A stretch of 64,000 nucleotides of DNA from Pomphorhynchus laevis. Taxonomy: Eukaryota; Acanthocephala; Palaeacanthocephala; Echinorhynchida; Pomphorhynchidae. The notes beneath the pieces were generated by a model. It ran no database searches. It was given only the letters and a program-made list of their open reading frames with translations, and had not been told where the DNA came from. The stretch covers positions 62,001-126,000 of the forward strand of contig WNNJ02002212.1 of NCBI GenBank assembly GCA_012934845.2, written 5' to 3'. Position 1 is the stretch's first letter, and each line of letters starts with the position of its first letter. The position numbers and the translations under genes were made by a program. Positions 33,573 to 43,876 of this stretch are shown here, piece after piece.

Positions 33573-34491
33573 TTAGGCCGAAGTTACATGCTCTAGTGTA
33601 AATAATTTCATTAGTTTGACTCTATGCTTATCCAAAGAGCATAAGAATTTAGCATCTACAAACCCCATGTTTGCCAACGAAACATTGATAATTGAGTCGC
33701 CAGGCAGTTTCTTACCAAAACTCCTGACAAGATTTTTTTTAAACTTTTTTGGCCGAGTGGTTTCTCGGTGGTTGACGTTCTTTGTGTGACTGTGTTCCAA
33801 TCTTCCTCTATAATTGCGGGAACTTCTATATTTTTGATCATTTACTCTAACTCCCTATGGTTGTATGCGATTAATTTGCATCTACAGGTGTGTTTTGGCC
33901 TGTTTCTCCTGAGTTTTTTGAGTGGAGTTCCATATATGTTTTTATGATAGTATCTCAAGGGCTGATTCAACCTGGAATTTCACAAAGCTCTTGATAACTA
34001 CAAACTGTTTAGGAGAAAAGGTCCTTGCTAAGATATAAAATTGGGTCACTTCAGGTTTCCCGTTAAATGTTTTTTTGTGGAATCAACCATTTATATTTTT
34101 TGTCAATCTTTTGAAACTGATTAGTGAATTCTTCTCGCTGCTGATATTGTTTTGGATCTTCCTTAGTTGAAATTACTGTATTAAGCGGAGGAAGAGGCGA
34201 AAATATTTGCGAAATCTGATTTGTGAGCGGTAAATATTGAGTTCGATATGTAGGGCAGGATATAGTTGAAATGGGGTTAGGTTCTGAGGGTTACGAGATA
34301 GGATATCTTCGACAAATCTCATGTTTATATTGTGCATTGTACTGAAGAGGTTGGTTGTCTATCGGTTGAAAGTATGCTGTCCCTCCATAAATGTATCGGG
34401 CGGGATATTGATGTTGTGCAGAATTAATTTGCTCCGGAGTTGGGACGTAGACATTATTGCCATGAGAGCCATACTGTTGAATAAGCCCCAT
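33573..34491 (-). pseudogene. Unknown tandem-repeat protein, unit U4, broken
   Basis: The first frame 34491-34291 (MGLIQQYGSHGNNVYVPTPE) and the last 33800-33573 (KLPGDSIINVSLANMGFVDA) are recognisable, with decayed sequence between them. It is the same protein as in U1 and U3, in the same orientation. Confidence 0.5.
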
Positions 34492-34812
34492 CTCCCTCTC
34501 TTATCCTGCCTGTCTGAGCTGTTTATCAGTGATAGCTCCACCAATAATTGCACATGTACTTCAATGGTTTTTTTCAATATGACTGTTGCAAAATTCTAAT
34601 GAATCAGATTGTGGGATTGTTTCCTGACTTTGAATTGAGCTCCTCGACGACATCTCTTTCGTAAGTAGTTATCTCTGATTTTGTGCGTATTGCTGGTTTG
34701 GATTCTGCTTGTTTTGACTCTGATCTTAAGCCACTGATTTCTCGAGATGAAATTTATGTGGGGATCTTAATGTTCGGTTTTTAGGGTTACAATGTGATTG
34801 TGAAAGTTTAAA

Positions 34813-35064
34813 ATGGTTATCTTTGTAGTTTTTTCACTTATTTCTTATGTTTGTATTTGTGTTAAAACAATGTCAGATCGTCGTGTTCATGCTCGTAAGT
34901 GCATTGCTTTTTTGTTTGTCCAGTATTTTGAATTTGCCTGTTCAAACAAACTCTTAAGAATTAGAAACAAGACACTTGTGATATTTCTCTGCATGAACAG
35001 ATCAGAATCATTTATTATTCTTATACATATTTATCATTATTGTGTATCGCAGCTAAGTCTTTAG
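34813..35064 (+). CDS. Small divergent ORF in unit U4
   Basis: 83 codons, MVIFVVFSLISYVCICVKTM, differing from the U2 copy at a handful of residues. It has the same position and orientation relative to the main unit ORF. Function unknown. Confidence 0.3.
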   Translation: MVIFVVFSLISYVCICVKTMSDRRVHARKCIAFLFVQYFEFACSNKLLRIRNKTLVIFLCMNRSESFIILIHIYHYCVSQLSL

Positions 35065-35931
35065 AATCTCAATGGTCAAAAGCGGTTGCACAAAGGTCAA
35101 CCGTTCATCATTATTTTCTGATTATGATATATTTTTAGTTTGCCATTATTTGTGTTGAAGTTTTGGGGTGATATCTGGTATAGTTAGTGATTTAGACCTT
35201 TTGCTTTAAATTGGACAGATCGATCCTTATCGTCTTTCTTGGGAGGGGCGAGTGTAGGCGGGGGCTTTTAGACTGGTTTTTATTTCTTTAATCCCTGGAG
35301 GTACTAACTGGCTGTATGCAGCTTTTAATTTTTTTGTCTTACTGTCTATAAGGGGATCTACTAGACTTCACTAATACAGTAATGAACTAGTACATTGTGG
35401 GTTAGGCCGGATGTCACATTCTCTAGTGTAAATAATTTCATTAGTTTGACTACCTGCTCATCCAAAGAGCATAAGAATTAAGCATCTACAAACCCCATGT
35501 TTGCTACCAAAACATTGATTATTGAGTCGTCAGGCAGTTTCTTACGCAAAACTCCTGACCAGATTTTTATTAAACATTTTTAGCCGAGCGGTTTCTCGAT
35601 GGTTGACGTTCTTTGTGTGACTGTGTTCAATCTTCCTCTCTAATTGAGGGAACTTCTATATTTTTGTTCATTTCCTCCACTTCCCAAGGGTCGTATGCGA
35701 TTAATTTGCTATCCACATGTGTTTTTTGGCATGTTTCTTCTGAGTTTTATGAGTGGTGTTCCTTATATGTTTTTTCTGATAGTATCTCAAGGGCTTATTA
35801 ACCTGGAATTTTACCAAACTTTTGATATCTACCAACTGTTTAGGAGAAAATGTACTTGCTAAGATATAAAAAGTTGGGTCACTTCAGGTTTCCCTTTTTA
35901 TGTTTTTCGTGGAATCAATTATTTATATTTT

Positions 35932-36145
35932 TTTGTATAAATTGTTGATTTATACAAATAAATCCCGCGTAGGGGGCGGGATATTGATTTTTGCAGAATT
36001 AATTTGCTCCGGTGTTGGAATGTTAACATTATTGTTGAGATGTTGACATTTTCATTTCGCGTAGGGGGCGGGATATTGATTTTTGCAGAATTAATTTGCT
36101 CCGGAGTTGGGATGTTGACATTATTGATCTGAGAGCTGTACTGTA
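35932..36145. repeat. Hairpin and 90-base local duplication in unit U5
   Basis: TTTGTATAAAT (35932-35942), a 5-base loop and its exact reverse complement (35948-35958) mark the point where U5 leaves the unit consensus and jumps over several hundred bases. The phrase CGCGTAGGGGGCGGGATATT then occurs at about 35965 and again at about 36058, each followed by the same 35 bases. Confidence 0.8.
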
Positions 36146-36235
36146 GAATAAACACCATCTCCCTCTCTATTCCTGCCTGCCTGAGCTGTTGATCAGTGAT
36201 AGCTACACTAATAAGTGCACATGTACTAGGAAATT

Positions 36236-36537
36236 AAAATTTTAAGTGTATTTAACAGTTGCTTTCTTTTAAATGATGATTTTGATGGAAATTAGATTTA
36301 ACAAATTTCAAATACAGGCAGAAAATAACCTGATTGCTAATTTTGTATTAAACTCCGTCTTTGAAATTGCGTTTTCATTAATATAGTAATTTTAATGTCA
36401 TTAGAACAAACAACAATTATTTAATGGTTTTGAAATTTAATTTATGATTTGTAATTTTTGATAGCACCCAAAGCGTCATTAGCAAAATACATACAATCGC
36501 AAACGTTATAATCGTATAACATGTTCGAATAATAATA
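36236..36537. other. No gene seen; A/T-rich spacer
   Basis: Low-complexity A/T-rich sequence between the last tandem unit and a LINE-B tail. No frame or repeat was recognised. Confidence 0.5.
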
Positions 36538-36605
36538 ACATTTTATTTAAAGTGGCAAATGCGTTCCAACTGCACGCTTACAATCCACTAAATAAACAAA
36601 CACAT
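36538..36605 (-). mobile_element. LINE-B 3' tail only
   Basis: On the minus strand this reads TTGTAAGCGTGCAGTTGGAA CGC, then ATTTGCCACTTTAAATAAA. It is the LINE-B 3' UTR with its hairpin (36561-36577, one mismatch). Only about 65 bases are present, an extreme 5' truncation. Confidence 0.75.
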
Positions 36606-36628
36606 CAAACGTCATATAGATAAAAAGC

Positions 36629-38000
36629 CTATTCAAACTCTAGTGGTATACCTCGTATATATTCTGCTAATGATGCCCGTGTCTGTAGAATTATTTGAGC
36701 AGTGCCATTTTTAAGCATGACGACTTCTTTCCTTGATAAGGTCATATTCTGAGCTCGAATGTTTTTTATGATTGTCTTTGCCACATACAGTAGAATCAAT
36801 ACTCTCGGCTTAATAGGGATTAAGTGTTCTTGTCGAGTCTCCTCAGTTGTGTAGAAATACTCACCACCTTCGGTGGTGGAACCAGTACATGATGCTATCT
36901 TAGCCGCTAACATTAAATAGGGATTGACATCTATGTTACACCGTGCAACATTTATAAATTTTGGTTTCCAAAATCATCCGAGAAAAGCTACAATGGTGGT
37001 GTTTAAGCCGGGTCTTTCGTTTAGAGAATACTGATAAGGTCTAAGCTTCTAGCATATGACAGCATACTGCAGGTATTTGATACTTCATCCTGCGCATTGA
37101 AGCTATTAAACATTTCCTTAGCTGGTCGTTTTATCACAAACAGAGTAGCAAAATCTGTTGCAGATAGATTAGGTAGGAATTTATTTGATGCTAATACATT
37201 AAAATTGCATGATCTTCGTATCTGGTTGTCAGGGTGGAATATCGTACTTTGAAGATCTCACAATATTGTGTGTTAGAAAGAAAATAATCTATTGCAGATG
37301 CTAGCTTTTTTACTTTATCACTTTGCCTATATACGAAAGACTACCTGAGAGAGTAGTCTTTCAGGGTAGACAAATCTGAGAGGATAGTCTACCATCTCGA
37401 CAGAGCAGTCAAATGGTACTTTCCCTAGCAGTAATTTCAAATTCCCAGCTAATCCTATAGCAAAGTCTGCACCTGTCCGTGTGTCAAGCTTGATGAGCCT
37501 AACCTTTAGTAGGAGATATGTTGCAATCCCTAAATATCTTATGTCATTAGATAGTTTAGCATTGTTGGGTTTGGCTATGAGGGGGTACTCCAAAGGAGCG
37601 AACATAAATATGTCCTGGATCCAAATTACTTCACCTGCTTGACATCTACGGAAACTCAACTTTTCGAGTATATCTAACAGGAAATCTAAAATATGCAGCT
37701 AAATAATAAATAAAGTGGGTTGTGATAGGGAGGGGAGGCATTACACCACACGAAGAGGCTATCGTATAGACCTCTTCAGCGGAGAGTCCTGTATCATGTT
37801 AGAATATCTTGACCCTATCTATCAAAAGTGTTGGATGATACTTTTGTGACATCGAAGTTGTATCTATCATATATGCAGATATTGGTTGATATCCTCCACC
37901 TTCCCCATCGTTAAAGTAAAATATGTTTTCTTCCTCCGAATTTAAGGATTAAGATGTTCGATTTACCTCTATACCTACATTTTGTATGTTTATTTCATAT
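36629..38000 (-). pseudogene. Unrecognised degraded coding stretch
   Basis: Open pieces on the minus strand include a 94-codon frame (36913-36629, KIASCTGSTTEGGEYFYTTE) and a 110-codon frame (37659-37327, DIRYLGIATYLLLKVRLIKL). The codons between and upstream look protein-like but are decayed. I do not recognise the product. It has the same orientation as the tandem units on its left. An old captured or viral gene is possible but nothing shows it. Confidence 0.4.
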
Positions 38001-38412
38001 AAAGCTTGCTGGAGGTAATTGGGCGGTAAGTTTCTTCAAAAAAAATATAAAAAATTGGGGGTTTTGTTTGTCTACTAAAAAGTTGTGTTAAATGATTCAT
38101 TTACATGAATTGAACGCTTCGGGCCATTTAGCGGCCGCTGAGCTGGTTATCGCTAGTTTTTTGCACTATATGTGGGGCGATTACTATTTAATTAGTGTAG
38201 GAGTACGCAATCTTTTCGTGATTTGGTGAAATTAAAGTGTTCCACTGTAGTTTAAATGAATGAGGGCTTTGTAAGTCTTAGGAGAGTTGGGCTTGTCGGC
38301 CCGAGAGGTGGGCTTTGAAAGCGCATAATAGAGGGCGAGCTGTGGTTAGCTATGTGGGGTGGTATGTGGGTGTGGCGTTGGCTCTAAAATTTTAAATCTA
38401 CATTTTCTTTTG
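38001..38412. other. No gene seen
   Basis: Mixed-composition sequence with GGGCTTGTCGGCCCGAGAGG-like G/C-richer patches at 38285-38330 and no open frame or repeat that I can name. Confidence 0.45.
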
Positions 38413-38504
38413 TTTTTAAAAGGGATTCCCTATTTTATACGTTGGCGAGTTTTCGGGTCAAAAAAATTTGACGAAAAACCGGAAACTCGCCATTGGCGAG
38501 TTTC
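38413..38504. repeat. 92-bp direct repeat with palindromic core, copy 1
   Basis: Identical over 92 bases to 38631-38722. Inside it GGCGAGTTT (38444-38452) pairs with AAACTCGCC (38483-38491) and GTCAAA (38457-38462) with TTTGAC (38467-38472). MITE-like or fold-back element; no TSD resolved. Confidence 0.85.
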
Positions 38505-38630
38505 ACCTCCATCTGATCACATCTTCCTTTTTATTTGATATATGATATAAAAACCCGTTATAGTCTAACATAGGTGCTCCTCTCTGCGTTTTAAAATATT
38601 TCATTTTTGGGGTTAAAAATTTTTTAAATA

Positions 38631-38727
38631 TTTTTAAAAGGGATTCCCTATTTTATACGTTGGCGAGTTTTCGGGTCAAAAAAATTTGACGAAAAACCGG
38701 AAACTCGCCATTGGCGAGTTTCCGGTT
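38631..38727. repeat. 92-bp direct repeat, copy 2, ending in a 33-base palindrome
   Basis: Bases 38631-38722 are identical to copy 1. Copy 2 runs into AACCGGAAACTCGCCA (38695-38710), one base T, and its exact reverse complement (38712-38727): 16-bp arms with a single-base centre. Copy 1 lacks the outer part of this palindrome. Confidence 0.9.
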
Positions 38728-38739
38728 AACGCTTTTTAG

Positions 38740-39470
38740 CACTCTAACCCCTAAACGCAAGATTTGTTGACGACCTCGTTTTAAATAATACAACCCCATA
38801 TAATTTACCAGAAATGTTTTTTATAGATATAAGTGTGCATATAATCACAACGGTTTTATGGACTTTCCCTTCAGTATTACATAACCTTGTAGCTATCTTG
38901 GTCGTTTTCTTGTTCGTCCAAAACGACATTTTGATATGCTCTTCACAGTTTCATAAAGCAAGTCGTTTACATTTGTTGACTGATTCATTTCAAAATACTT
39001 CGTCGTTGCATTTCCTTATCGTCATGTCACTGCTTTGGCAATGCTACTGTTGTTGACTCATCACAAGTATTCAAATCATGATTTTGCTGGACGCATCTGT
39101 CAGAATTATCGAACGTTGTTGTATCGAGTTGTGACTGAGATTTGTAGAGTCTGGATCAAGATACTGTGTTGATACAAACGTATCTTGACCATTTGTAATT
39201 CCAAGGCGAATATAGTTAGGGTAAGCATTTACAAATTCGGCTTCATCCAAGGGCTGTCAAATTTACTTGTTCTATCAAAGCGTTTGACTAGAACAGGTCT
39301 GAATTTCATAAGCCAATCAGGTAGGGAGCATCCATTAGGCGATCATCGCTTAAATTAATAAAACATCATGTCATGTGAGGTCTCGTTAGTCGATGTGCAC
39401 AGTAACGAGCGTATAGAATTTAACACATCCGGAAGTACATCTTGTTAATTTTCTATATTTTGTTTCAAAC
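38740..39470 (-). mobile_element. Ty3/Gypsy fossil, integrase end
   Basis: Minus-strand remnant matching the integrase C-terminal region of the Gypsy element at 17570-21362: SLLCTSTNETSHD, PDWLMKFRPVLVKRF and, less clearly, the tail beyond it. No LTRs were found. It is short, old and much decayed, with many breaks. Confidence 0.55.
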
Positions 39471-39594
39471 CATGAAAGCGTAAGCTAACAGATTTTCAAA
39501 TTACTCGATATTTCTCAAATATATAATAAAAAAGGCTTTATTCAATATTTGAAAATATAAATAATTAGTATAGATTTTTGTTGTATCAATTGTT

Positions 39595-39837
39595 CAGCAC
39601 AACTAAGTCATCGTCTGAGATGAGTAAGTCGCTGTATGCAGATGACTAAGTCATCGTCTGCAGATGGGTATATCATTTTCTGCTGCTGACTTAGTCATGG
39701 TATCCTGATTACTAAGTCATTGTCTACAGATGACATAGTCATAATCTGCAGATGAACAAATCATCGCCTTTCGATAATTGTCATCGTCCGCTGATGAGTA
39801 AGCCATCGTTTGCAGATGACTTACTAATCGTCTGCAA
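39595..39837. repeat. Minisatellite, left block
   Basis: About eleven degenerate copies of a 20-24 base unit close to GATGACTAAGTCATCGTCTG. The unit is partly palindromic (GATGAC...GTCATC). The same unit resumes at 45232, on the other side of LINE-B copy 2. Confidence 0.85.
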
Positions 39838-40804
39838 ACCGACCTATCTCACTTCTCCCAACCCTCTCCAAACTTCTTGAGCGTCTTGTTCTCAAGCAAG
39901 TTAATACTTGTTTTCTCTCTTTTCAAGCTGCTTTTCGTTCTAATCACTCTACTGAAATTGCCTGTCTAAAAGTTACTCATCTCGCGCGATCAAAAATTAT
40001 GTAATGTCATAGTTTCTCTTGATATCTCATCTTCTTCGTCATGATTATGGATCTTCTTCGTCATGATTATGGCTTCTCTTTACCTACTATAGCTTGGTTT
40101 TCTTCATATCTATCAAACATTACATTCCGCGTCTGTTCTAACTCTTCTATTTCGCATTATTTTTCCATCCCGTCCGGTGTTTCACAAGGCTCCTTATTAG
40201 ACCATTTGCCTTTGTCGTCTTCTCGGTGACTTGTCTTCTATTTCTTATACATTTAACTTCCATGTTATGCAATATGCTGATAACATTGTCATCTCTGCTA
40301 ATGCACCTGTTTATCGTATTTATTATCTTAGTGTTTCTGCTTCCAACTGTCTTGCCTCAATTTTCAATCATATTTTTCTCTGCGTCTTACTCTGAATCCT
40401 AATAAATCAAAAATAATGTGGATCCTTCATCGATGCCCCGGTTTAGAATCTCCCTCCGTATCATCAACTTCTACCATTATTCATATCGTTGATAATCTCG
40501 CTTTCCTAGATTTTCATTTCGACAACCGACTTTCACTTACCTTTCGTTAGAGATAAAGTACGCTCATCGACCTTGATTATCCGTAACCTCCATCAAATTC
40601 GCAGATTGATCGATTTCTCTTGTATGACTATCGTATCTTCTCTTTTTTTCTCAAGACTTGATTACTACCTTATTATATTTTCCAACTTACCTAAATCCAC
40701 TATTTTTCCACTACAACGCATCGTAAACGCAGCCATCCGAATTCTCCTTCATTTTTGTCGTTTTGATCATACATTCCAGCATCTTGATCACGCTTAAGAG
40801 ACAA

Positions 40805-40985
40805 GGTAATGGCCAATAGCTAGGTCGCGTAGCGCGTGGAGTGAAGGTGGTAGATCTTTATAGATCTTGTTCCAGCCTGCAACCGCCTTAAGCAGGGCAG
40901 CCCCCTGTCAGATGCTGCTGGATGGCCCGTTGTAAGTTTAGTCTGAGTCAACTAAACTAGGTGGCGACACCGAAAAAGCAACGTT
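40805..40985 (+). ncRNA. Structured 5' block of the Naiad-type element
   Basis: Small hairpins follow one another: CGCG-TAG-CGCG near 40829; AGATCT-TTAT-AGATCT (about 40852-40867); CAGGG-CAGCC-CCCTG (about 40894-40908), inside a CCAGC/GCTGG pair (about 40873/40914); AGTTTAGT-CTGAGTCA-ACTAAACT (40935-40958); GGTG-GCGA-CACC (about 40961-40972). This G/C-richer leader stands out against the very A/T-rich ORF. It may be an untranslated leader needed for RT priming or translation. No known RNA family was recognised. Confidence 0.45.
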
Positions 40986-41008
40986 AAAAATTATGACTTA
41001 AAAGTAAC

Positions 41009-41520
41009 ATGTACTCTACCATATCGGAAAAATACGTAAGTACTAATGATTTCAATTTTAGATCTTTTAAATGTAACAGAAAAAATTGTATAGTTTGTGA
41101 TGTTATAAATAATAATAATTGTATCGTAAGTAATATGACAAACAAATGTTTTTCATTAAATATTAATAATAATTGTAACTGCAATACCGCAGGTGTAGTG
41201 TATCTTATACAATGTACATGTGGATTGCAATATATAGGAAAAACATATCAAATGTTAAAAACTAGGTTTAGGCAACACATATATAATATACAGCATAATA
41301 GTCAAACTATATTTCATAAACATGAGATTAATAGGACATGATATTAAAAACTGTAAATTATTTATTTTAGAACATATTATCGAAGAAAACATTTCAATAT
41401 TAAATCAAAAACTATTAGAAAAAGAAGATTTTTGGATTAAAACGCTTAATTTCATGTACCCATTAGGATTGAATGACGTGGTACAAGGAATTGACAGAAG
41501 TAGTATAATACATAATAAAC
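41009..41520 (+). CDS. GIY-YIG endonuclease domain of the Naiad-type element
   Basis: Frame 41009-41341 begins MYSTISEKYVSTNDF, then CNRKNCIVCD (zinc-binding-like cysteines), NTAGVVYLIQCTCGLQYIGK (the GIY and YIG strands as VVY and YIG) and TRFRQHIYNIQHNS with the conserved Arg and His. The domain continues in the overlapping frame from 41322 as HDIKNCKLFILEHI, then KEDFWIKTLNFMYPLGLND, where E is the metal-binding glutamate position and W..L...P.GLN is typical of the group. The frame overlap at 41322-41341 splits the domain. Confidence 0.75.
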
Positions 41521-41521
41521 A

Positions 41522-43720
41522 ACTATATTATAATAATCCGGTTAAACGCAAACCAAGAAGTCATGGTGATAAAAGGAATAGGAAAAATAGAGTTAAAAAT
41601 ATTAAAAAAGATATGTATATAAATGAACAATTAGAAATGTTAAAACAACTTTTAAGTGATAATAAGCTAAAAGATCTTTATGTAAATATAAGAAGTTTTT
41701 CTAAAGATATCATATGTTCAATAAATCAAAAATTAATTAACGACTATGATAGGCTAAGTTGTATAATAGACAGTTATTGTAATACAAAATACTATAATCA
41801 TACAATAAATGTAAATAATAACAATAGAAAATATACATTAACCATAAACTTCATTAATAAATGTATAGATAACATAAATATAGCCGGACTTTTAAATAAT
41901 TCTAAAAGTAAAGAAATAATAGGGTCAGATTTAAGTAAATATATTCCTAAAATAAGGTATAAACTCCTACCACCATTAGGACGAAAAATTTGTAATTATA
42001 ATAAAGAATTAAAATCAGTATGTAACGATAATATTAGAAACACAATGGAAACAGAATGCAATTGTAAAAGTCTTAGTTTTGATAAAATAAATGAACATAT
42101 ATGTACCCATAATCTAGAATTAATTGAAAATTGTGAATTAAGAAAGCTGCTATCAAAAGGGTATAAATATAGATTAAATAATAACAACGACAAAAATAAA
42201 ATTTACAATTCGTTATATAATAACTTAAATGATTACTTTAGTAAGCTGATTAATAGTGAAAGCTCGAATATATCTAAGATAAAAATTTGGAAAGATTATA
42301 TATTTGATAAAATTAAAAATAAAATGAAAATAACAAACAATTATAAAAGGAAAGATAAAATTAATAAAGATATGTATAAAGAACTTACTAAATTAAAGGA
42401 TAACTATATAATAACAACTATTGATAAAGCTAGTAATAACTTTGTCTTCATATGCAAAAAGCTTTATTATGATATACTAATGAAAGAGGTTAATTCTAAT
42501 GATTTAAATGTAAATCCAACATATGAACGTAGTGAGTTGAGTTTAGAAACAATTATTACAAGTCACTGTTCTATAATGGATAAAAAGGGTATAAAGGTTG
42601 AATCAGATAATAAAACTATACCTATATTATATTGGAATCCAAAATTACATAAAAATCCAATAAAACCTAGGTTCATATGTAGTGCGTTTAAATGTACATT
42701 AAAACCACTTTCTGTCTATATGAATAAAATACTTAAAGTAATTAAAGCACACTTTAAAAAATATTGCAAGGTAATCGAAATTAATACTGGTATAAAACAC
42801 TATTTCAGTATTAATTCTACAAAAGAATTTTTAGAACAGACAAAAGGAATAAATTTTCAAAATATAAATACATACGATTTTAGTACTCTTTATACAAATC
42901 TAGGTTTAGTAGATATTAAAGAAGCGTTAGTAAAATTAATTAATCTTATATTCGGAAAAAGATATACATATATATGTTATAATAATTATAACGCCTATCT
43001 AACAAAAATTAAACCATCAAATAAATATAAATATATGGATAAAATTGAATTAATAGAATCCTTAAATATTTTGATAAATCAAAATTATTTAAAAGTAGGG
43101 ACATCTATATTTAGACAAGTAAAAGGTGTTCCAATGGGTAGTAATAGTAGCCCAATTATAGCTGACTTGTTTTTAAGCTTTATAGAATATGAATTTGTTC
43201 ATAACTGTGTAAAAACTAAATCTAAACAATATAAATATATGAAATATATGTTTCGATACATTGATGATATATGTGTATTTAATTTTATAATTTTTATTCA
43301 ATTAGTGAGCACATTTATCCAGAAAGCCTTATTCTTAACAAAACCAATATTAATGATAAAGAAGGTGTATATCTAGATATGAACATTAAATTAACATTAA
43401 CTAAAACTACTATTAATTTATATCGTAAAGATGACATATTTAAATTTACAAGAAACATATTTTTGCATGAGCATTCATGCATACCATATAATATAAAATA
43501 TAATACATTAAATAATGAAATTTTAAGAATTGCAACAATATGTAATGATATTGGCTTTCTTCAAAATCATTTAAATAATTTAATAGATACATATTTTAAA
43601 CTAGGTTACTATAAAAATAACATCAAGCAGAAAATAGTAAAATATATAAATCAACACAATAATATAAAGAATAAATTTAAACTCTTAAGTGGCAAATTTT
43701 TATGGATGGATAATAAATAA
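41522..43720 (+). CDS. Reverse transcriptase of the Naiad-type element
   Basis: The frame from 41322 continues to 43376; 43379-43720 holds the C-terminal thumb. Marks in order: TIDKASNNFVFICKK (42420), WNPKLHKNPIKPRFICSAF (42635), INTYDFSTLYTNL (42865, first aspartate), VKGVPMGSNSSPIIADLFLS (43119), MFRYIDDICVFN (43249, catalytic YIDD) and then, after a frame change near 43290, YLDMNIKLTLTKT. These are Penelope-type RT marks, related to telomerase RT. The protein is rich in Asn and Lys because of the A/T bias. Confidence 0.75.
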
Positions 43721-43727
43721 TATACTT

Positions 43728-43876
43728 TGTATTAGAATAAGATACTAGATAGTTATTTCAGAGGAAATACATCATTAGCATGTATTTGGCCCCGCTGCTA
43801 TGTTGGGTAGAGGAGTTAGGGGCCGAAACCTGATAGCATAGCAGTTCCTCCTGATGACCTCTAATTCTTATTCTGA
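43728..43876 (+). ncRNA. Structured 3' block of the Naiad-type element
   Basis: A 14-bp closing stem pairs GTATTAGAATAAGA (43728-43741) with TCTTATTCTGATAC (about 43863-43876, one G-T pair). AGAGG/CCTCT extends it inside. Next comes hairpin AAATACAT-CATTAGC-ATGTATTT. Then GGCCCC/GGGGCC and CTGCTATG/CATAGCAG interleave, so an H-type pseudoknot is possible. CTGATGA and GAAA, the hammerhead ribozyme core words, occur, but they do not sit in a standard hammerhead fold by hand. Hammerhead motifs are known in Penelope-like elements, so a diverged ribozyme remains possible. Confidence 0.45.

Larger units (their letters stand above)
29090..36235 (-). repeat. Five tandem units of about 1.84 kb with an unknown ORF
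   Basis: The landmark CCATCTCCCTCTC recurs at about 30155, 30815, 32657, 34488 and 36149, and the landmark TACTAACTGGCT(A/G)TA at 29131, 31632, 33469 and 35302. Full unit spacing is 1831-1846 bases. Units: U1 29090-30500, U2 30598-31590 (coding 3' part missing), U3 31590-33430, U4 33430-35265, U5 35265-36235 (internally shortened). Each unit carries a minus-strand coding part and a divergent spacer. The units are all in one orientation and clearly similar but not identical, so the duplication is old enough to have drifted. Confidence 0.85.

Noticed and set aside
39600-39720. TGACTAAGTCA inside the minisatellite units resembles an AP-1/Maf site
   Set aside because: The palindrome is a by-product of the repeat unit; no promoter or gene nearby would use it.
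39595-39837. Evenly spaced short repeats, CRISPR-like at first sight
   Set aside because: Units are degenerate and adjoining without unique spacers, and the context is eukaryotic; it is a minisatellite.
40890-40985. tRNA-derived SINE at the start of the Naiad-type element
   Set aside because: No A or B box in correct spacing; better read as the element's own leader.
41339-41341. TGA in the Naiad-type endonuclease as a possible selenocysteine codon (known in some Naiads)
   Set aside because: A TAA follows two codons later in the same frame and homology continues in another frame, so it is a frame change, not recoding.
43766-43857. Canonical hammerhead ribozyme
   Set aside because: GAAA and CTGATGA are present, but stem I does not pair next to CTGATGA and stem II is out by one base; kept only as a structured-RNA candidate.
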